Source: an uncultured Oscillibacter sp.
GTDB lineage: Bacteria; Bacillota; Clostridia; Oscillospirales; Oscillospiraceae
Direction of reading: 5' to 3'
DNA length: 36,289 nt
NCBI GenBank assembly: GCA_910585245.1
Contig: CAJUCO010000026.1
Span: 1-36,289, forward strand
Positions 32,270 to 36,289 of the stretch are shown one piece after another. The position numbers were made by a program, and so were the translations under genes. Position 1 is the first letter of the stretch. Each line of letters opens with the position of its first letter. Below the pieces are notes generated by a model, which was not told where the DNA came from, did not search any database, and worked only from the letters and a program-made list of their open reading frames with translations.

Positions 32270-33814
32270 TCAGGCGTACTTCGCCACAATGGCCGCCAGC
32301 TCCTCCCGGTGCGATTCACTCCACTGGGCCCAAGGTTGTCCCGCCGCTGCAGCGGCCCTGCCCAGCTCCACCAAAAGGGCGGGGATGTCCCTTTCTAAGA
32401 TCACCGCCTCCGCCTCGCCGAACCGCGCCCCACTCAGCGCGTCGCTTCCTCCCAGGAACATCCGGAAGGCGGGCTGGGGCATCTTGTCCTCCAGGCGGAC
32501 GCCCCCTTGGAAGCCGATGGTCCCCGCCTGATGGGCGGCACAGCTGGAAGGACACCCGGAGATCCGAATCCTGGGCAAGGCCCCATCGGGGATGCCCGCC
32601 TCCCGGACCGCCTTTACCGCAGCCTGGAGAAGCCCCTGGCTGTCCCGGACACCCTGCTGGCAGACCGTGGCGCCGATGCAGGCCACGCTGTATTCAAACT
32701 CCGTCTTCGCCCCGTCCTCCGTAAGGGCCAGGACTTTTTCCGCCCCGGCGGCGGGGAGATTCACAATATACAGCGTCTCGTCCGGCCCCACCCGGCACTC
32801 CGCGTTGCACAGGTCCTTGATGGCGGCGTACAGCTTCGCGGGCTTCTCCACCGGCAGGAGGCCGCCCACGGGGTGATACTTCACCGTGTACATCCCCGGC
32901 TGCTTTTGCGGGATGGCCCGGGGGTTGTCCAGTGTCTCCTCTCCCCCGCAGACGCCGGCCAGGGCCTCCAGCCGGGGCAGCTCCAGCCCGCCCGCCGCCT
33001 TGGCGGCCTCCAGATTTTTGAGGTACGCCTCCTTGAGTCCCTCGGGGCCCAGGGTGTCCTGCATGAAGCGGGTTCGGGCCCTGGCCCGGTTTTCATAGTT
33101 GCCATGCCGGCAGAAGGTGTCCACCATGGCCTTGACGTAATAGAGGACCTCCCCGGGCTTCACGGCCCCGTCCACCAGCACACCCATGCGCTGGCCCATG
33201 GCCCCCAGGCCCCCGGCGATGCGAAGGGAGAAGGTCCCGTCCGCCTGAGCCCGAAAGCCCATGTCCCGGAAGGCGCTGTGGACGGAGTCATCCACGCCGT
33301 TGGAGAAGGCGATTTTCAGCTTCCGGGGCATATGGATTCCCCGGCAGATGGAGAGGAGGTAGTCCGTCACCGCCTCCGCATAGGGAGAGGGGTCAAAGGC
33401 CTCCCCCTTCTGCACGCCGGAGAGGGGGCTGCACATGACGTTCCGGGGGTTGTCCCCGCCGCCCCCCCGGCAGAGGATGCCGCTGGAAATGGCCTCCTCC
33501 ATAATGGCGGGCACCTGTTCCGGCAAAAGATCGTGGAGCTGTATGGTCTCGCAGGTGGTGAGCTTAACCCGCTGGACGCCGTACTTCTCCAGCGTATCCG
33601 CCAGGAATTTCAGCCGCTCTGCCGTCAGCCGTCCGGCGGGCATCCGCAGGCGGAGCATATGCCTCGTCTGGTCCCGCTGGGCATAGCTGCCCATGCCGCC
33701 GGAATGGCTTTTATAGTCCTTTTTATCCATCTTTCCATCCTGGAAATCCCGGATTTTCCCAGAGAAGATGTCAATCTCCTCCCGGTAAGTTTGAAGCCAT
33801 TTGGAGTCTACCAT
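32270..33814 (-). CDS. Siroheme/4Fe-4S nitrite or sulfite reductase
   Basis: A 514-residue protein of the nitrite/sulfite reductase family, which reduces nitrite to ammonia or sulfite to sulfide at a siroheme coupled to a 4Fe-4S cluster. Two ferredoxin-like half domains are evident, with the family block RHMLRLRMPAGRLT and GGGGDNPRNVMCSP. The four cluster cysteines are present as C379-x5-C385 (ACIGATVCQQG) and C421-x3-C425 (GCPSSCAAHQ). Substrate cannot be decided from sequence. The ATG at 33814 was chosen over an upstream start because it follows GAGGG and begins the usual MVDSKWLQTYREEID. It stands alone; no siroheme, assimilation or electron-donor gene is beside it. Confidence 0.9.
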   Translation of the reverse strand: MVDSKWLQTYREEIDIFSGKIRDFQDGKMDKKDYKSHSGGMGSYAQRDQTRHMLRLRMPAGRLTAERLKFLADTLEKYGVQRVKLTTCETIQLHDLLPEQVPAIMEEAISSGILCRGGGGDNPRNVMCSPLSGVQKGEAFDPSPYAEAVTDYLLSICRGIHMPRKLKIAFSNGVDDSVHSAFRDMGFRAQADGTFSLRIAGGLGAMGQRMGVLVDGAVKPGEVLYYVKAMVDTFCRHGNYENRARARTRFMQDTLGPEGLKEAYLKNLEAAKAAGGLELPRLEALAGVCGGEETLDNPRAIPQKQPGMYTVKYHPVGGLLPVEKPAKLYAAIKDLCNAECRVGPDETLYIVNLPAAGAEKVLALTEDGAKTEFEYSVACIGATVCQQGVRDSQGLLQAAVKAVREAGIPDGALPRIRISGCPSSCAAHQAGTIGFQGGVRLEDKMPQPAFRMFLGGSDALSGARFGEAEAVILERDIPALLVELGRAAAAAGQPWAQWSESHREELAAIVAKYA

Positions 33815-33903
33815 GAAACGCCGCCCTCTTTCCAAGTATTCCGCCGCCGCGGGAATGTATCGCGGTGATTGTATCACAAAAGCCGCTCCCCCGCAATCCT
33901 CAA

Positions 33904-34320
33904 TTACAGGTCCTCCGGCTCCAGGACCCGAAAGCCTTCCTCTGCCAGTAACCGGGCGAAGACGCCCATGCCCTCTACCTTCCGGCCTGAGAAAGTCCCG
34001 TCATAGACCTGTCTCACGCCGCAGCTGGGACTCCGGGGCTGGAGAACCGCCACTTCTGCTCCCTCCCGGCGGGCAATCTCCAGGGCCAGGGCCGCCCCCT
34101 GGCGGAATTCCCCGTCCACTTCCCTGCCGTCCTTTGTCCGCACCACGCCGTCCACAATCTCCGCCGGAACCCGGGGCGTGGGCAATCCCCCCAAAACCTC
34201 CGGACAGACGGGGACGACTTCGTGGCCCTTTAGCCACGCCACCACCCTGGGGTCCAGATTGTTCCCCCCGCTGTACTTGCAGTTCTCTCCCACAAGGCAC
34301 GCGCTCACTAGTACCTTCAC
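33904..34320 (-). CDS. DUF523 family protein
   Basis: A 138-residue cysteine-containing protein of family DUF523. The family signature is visible: VLVSACLVGENCKYSGGNNL, VVPVCPEVLGGLPTPRVPAE and AVLQPRSPSCG; conserved Cys at 8, 14, 39 and about 99 may bind metal or an iron-sulfur cluster, but function is unknown. It starts with GTG at 34320, and its start overlaps the TGA of the DUF815 ATPase by four bases (GTGA), so translation is probably coupled. This start is the family norm. It ends 90 bases before the reductase start. Confidence 0.88.
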   Translation of the reverse strand: MKVLVSACLVGENCKYSGGNNLDPRVVAWLKGHEVVPVCPEVLGGLPTPRVPAEIVDGVVRTKDGREVDGEFRQGAALALEIARREGAEVAVLQPRSPSCGVRQVYDGTFSGRKVEGMGVFARLLAEEGFRVLEPEDL

Positions 34321-35621
34321 TCTCCCAGTCCCTCCAAATAGTGGACAAACTGCTGAGCCGTCCGGCCGGAGAAGCCCCCGTGGCGGACTTCCCAGGCGTT
34401 GGCCCTCACCGCCAGCTCCTTCTCGTCCATCGAAATTCCCTGCCGCGCCGCCAAGGCCTTGACCATGGCCTGAAACTCCTTGGGACTGGGGGCGTTGTAG
34501 TTGATGGTGACGCCAAACCGGGCCGCCAAAGACAGCTTTTCCTCCATGGTGTCGGAGCGGTGGATATCTCCGTGATGCTCCATGTCCTGGCGGTCATTCC
34601 AGGTCTCCCGGATCAGATGGCGGCGGTTGGAGGTAGCGTAAATCAGCACGTTTTCCGGTCGGGTCTCCACGCCGCCCTCAATGACGGCCTTGAGGAATTT
34701 GTACTCCACCTCGTTCTCCTCAAAGCTCAAGTCGTCGATGAAGATGACGAAGCGGTAATTCCGGTTTTTGACCTCCCCCAAAATATGAGACAGCTCTCCA
34801 AACTGGTGCTTGTAAATTTCAATCATCCGGAGACCTTGGTCGTAATATTCGTTGATGAGGGCCTTGACGCTGGTGGATTTTCCCGTTCCCGCATCGCCGT
34901 AGAGCAAAACGTTATTCGCGTGCTTCCCGGCAAGGAACGCCTCCGTGTTCCACCGGAGCTCCTTCTTTTGCCTCTCGTAGCCAAGAAGGTCCTCCAGCCG
35001 CACCCCGTCCACGTTGCTGATCGGCAAAAATTCCAAGCCCGTCTCCGCCCGCCGGACGCGAAAAGCCCGGTTCATGGCAAAGACGCCGTAGCCGTACTGA
35101 CGGTAATAGTCTGTCACAAGAGAGAACATCTCATGCCCGTCCTTTGCCTCCGCCAGATTTTTTCGAAGTCCCCGGACCTGAGCGCTGACATCCCGGTTAT
35201 AGGTTCGCTCCCGCTTGGGGATGGCGCGGTAATTACAGATGGTGGTAAAACAGTCCGTCCCCAGGTAGGCCTCCAGACTGGAGAAGTCGTAGTGAAACAG
35301 CTGGTGGAAGACGGAAAAATCGTTCTTTGCAAAGTGGTTCACGCTGCCGCCTTCCGTGGCTCCCGTCCGCTCGCAAGTCCGGGTAAACGAGTTGTCGTTG
35401 GTCATAAGGACCCAGGTGAGATAGCACTGCCAGAGGTTCTCGTCAAAGCCGCAGGCCGTGGAGAGATCCAGGATGCGCTTGATCTGGGCGTAGGTCCGCT
35501 GCATCAGCGCCTCTTGGGCGCCGCCGTCCCGGCTGTCCCGGATAATCTCCGCCAGCCGGACCAAGATGCTGTCTTGGCCCAGGTCGCTGTAAAGGATTAA
35601 ATGGGAAAGGAGTCGGTTCAT
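34317..35621 (-). CDS. DUF815 family AAA+ ATPase
   Basis: A 434-residue predicted ATPase. A helical N-terminal half (about 1-205) is followed by a P-loop domain with Walker A GDAGTGKST (242-250, K248) and Walker B FVIFIDDLSF (D296, D297), a sensor-like region VLIYATSNRRHLI, and a C-terminal helical lid. This matches the DUF815 family of bacterial AAA+ proteins with no known substrate. The ATG at 35621 is preceded by AGAAGGGA. DUF523 follows with a four-base overlap, so the two form an operon. A terminator (35645-35669) separates it from ilvC. Cytoplasmic; no membrane segment. Confidence 0.9.
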   Translation of the reverse strand: MNRLLSHLILYSDLGQDSILVRLAEIIRDSRDGGAQEALMQRTYAQIKRILDLSTACGFDENLWQCYLTWVLMTNDNSFTRTCERTGATEGGSVNHFAKNDFSVFHQLFHYDFSSLEAYLGTDCFTTICNYRAIPKRERTYNRDVSAQVRGLRKNLAEAKDGHEMFSLVTDYYRQYGYGVFAMNRAFRVRRAETGLEFLPISNVDGVRLEDLLGYERQKKELRWNTEAFLAGKHANNVLLYGDAGTGKSTSVKALINEYYDQGLRMIEIYKHQFGELSHILGEVKNRNYRFVIFIDDLSFEENEVEYKFLKAVIEGGVETRPENVLIYATSNRRHLIRETWNDRQDMEHHGDIHRSDTMEEKLSLAARFGVTINYNAPSPKEFQAMVKALAARQGISMDEKELAVRANAWEVRHGGFSGRTAQQFVHYLEGLGE

Positions 35622-35644
35622 AGAGTCAGTCCCTTCTTACAAAT

Positions 35645-35669
35645 TTAAAAAACCGCCGGAAACGGCGGT
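35645..35669 (-). terminator. Rho-independent terminator of ilvC
   Basis: Minus strand: ACCGCCG-tttc-CGGCGGT followed by TTTTTT. It lies downstream of ilvC and just upstream of the DUF815 gene. Confidence 0.85.
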
Positions 35670-35691
35670 ATCAGGCAACCCCCTCCCCCCT

Positions 35692-35724
35692 CCCTCCGCA
35701 AAGCGGCAAAGTGCTTGCGGAGGG
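35692..35724. repeat. Imperfect palindrome in the ilvC-DUF815 gap
   Basis: CCCTCCGCAA (35692-35701) pairs with TTGCGGAGGG (35715-35724) across a short centre; CCCTCC runs lie upstream and GGAGGG downstream. No T run. Possible intergenic repeat or RNA hairpin in the ilvC 3' region. Confidence 0.4.
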
Positions 35725-35795
35725 ACGGAGGGCAGGGAGACAAGCGGAGTCCTCACCGCCAAGTGGGAACGCGGCAGGGTGGAATTTCTCTTAAC

Positions 35796-36289
35796 TCAGT
35801 TGGACGCGGTGTCGGGGTCCGTGTCGTCGCCCCAGAGCATATTGCGCCGCAGCTCCGCGCCCACGGTCTCCATCTGGTGCGCCGCCAGCTGGCGGCGTTT
35901 GGCGTTGAAGAAGGTCCGGCCGTTCTTGTTCTCCGCGATCCATTTCCCGGCAAACACGCCGTCCTGGATGTCCGTGAGAACCGCCTTCATGTTTTTCTTG
36001 GTCTCCTCATAGGGGAGAATCCGGGGACCGGAGACGTATTCGCCGTACTCCGCCGTGTCGGATATGGAGTAGTTCATCATGGCCACGCCGCCTTTGTTGA
36101 TCAGGTCAATGATCAGCTTCATTTCGTGGATGCACTCGAAGTAGGCGTTTTCCGGAGCGTAGCCCGCCTCCACCAGGGTCTCGAAGCCCATCTTCATCAG
36201 CTCCACCACGCCGCCGCAGAGGACGGCTTGCTCACCGAAGAGGTCGGTCTCCGTCTCATCCTGGAAGGTGGTCTCCATCACGCCGCCCC
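35796..36289 (-). CDS. ilvC: Ketol-acid reductoisomerase, C-terminal part (5' end outside window)
   Basis: The last 164 codons of IlvC, the Mg2+- and NADPH-dependent enzyme that rearranges and reduces acetolactate in valine, leucine and isoleucine synthesis. The frame is open to the window edge. The knotted C-terminal domain is recognised: ETTFQDETETDLFGEQAVLC, then GGVVELMKMGFETLVEAGYAPENAYFECIHE, with the Asp/Glu metal ligands of DETETDLFGEQ and ECIHE, and YSISDTAEYG. It continues to ELRRNMLWGDDTDPDTASN and a TGA at 35796. The tail is short and ordinary. The terminator at 35645-35669 ends the transcript; the N-terminal NADPH domain and promoter are beyond the right edge. Confidence 0.95.
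   Translation of the reverse strand, partial: GGVMETTFQDETETDLFGEQAVLCGGVVELMKMGFETLVEAGYAPENAYFECIHEMKLIIDLINKGGVAMMNYSISDTAEYGEYVSGPRILPYEETKKNMKAVLTDIQDGVFAGKWIAENKNGRTFFNAKRRQLAAHQMETVGAELRRNMLWGDDTDPDTASN

Noticed and set aside
32507..33868. A 453-codon plus-strand frame over the nitrite/sulfite reductase gene
   Set aside because: Antisense shadow of a gene with intact cluster cysteines.
33801..35600. A 599-codon plus-strand frame over DUF523 and the DUF815 ATPase
   Set aside because: Antisense to two genes with recognised families and a GTGA overlap.

Overview
This 36.3 kb window looks like chromosomal DNA from a high-GC, spore-forming member of the class Clostridia. A relative of the Oscillospiraceae (Flavonifractor-like) is my best guess, by inference only. 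The basis is stage V sporulation genes (spoVAD, spoVAE), an SLH-domain surface protein, strong AGGAGG ribosome binding sites, sigma-A promoters and many hairpin-plus-T-run terminators. There is no prophage, insertion sequence, CRISPR array, tRNA or rRNA that I can see.

Layout: (1) 1-2839 is the 5' three quarters of rpoB on the minus strand, divergent from ftsH (3500-5689). (2) 5761-10387 is a run of plus-strand housekeeping genes: a GNAT acetyltransferase, the 4-alpha-glucanotransferase malQ, a Na/Pi-cotransporter-like protein with a PhoU tail, and a small unknown protein. (3) 10452-16117 holds a membrane-anchored LysM/G5/M23 peptidase (minus), phosphate acetyltransferase (plus), cytidine deaminase, a polysaccharide-deacetylase-like lipoprotein and a solitary spoVAE (all minus). 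(4) 16264-23824 is a surface region: a phage-tail-like orphan (plus), a 1534-residue SLH-domain protein, a 425-residue protein that appears to be two dead tyrosine-recombinase folds joined to two winged helices, and a small unknown protein (the last three minus). (5) 24010-27766 has a TetR regulator divergent from a 57-codon ORF, then a glycosyltransferase and an O-antigen-ligase-like polymerase/ligase. (6) 27783-32241 has an AIM24-family protein (minus), spoVAD, and a marR - structured RNA - MATE efflux unit (plus). (7) 32270-36289, all minus, has a siroheme nitrite/sulfite reductase, a translationally coupled DUF815 ATPase-DUF523 pair and the 3' end of ilvC.

Functional themes are cell envelope and surface (S-layer protein, M23 peptidase, deacetylase, glycosyltransferase, ligase), sporulation/germination (spoVAE and spoVAD, about 12.7 kb apart instead of together), and core metabolism (pta, malQ, cdd, ilvC, sulfite/nitrite reductase).

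The most unusual items are: the duplicated pseudo-recombinase with winged helices next to the S-layer gene; a three-hairpin repeat present twice (27807-27917 and 32046-32157) whose stems differ by compensating changes; a roughly 200-nt foldable intergenic RNA candidate between marR and the MATE gene; a probable MarR operator inside the marR promoter; and a promoter built into a terminator in front of malQ. All functional calls come from reading the sequence; no database search was run.
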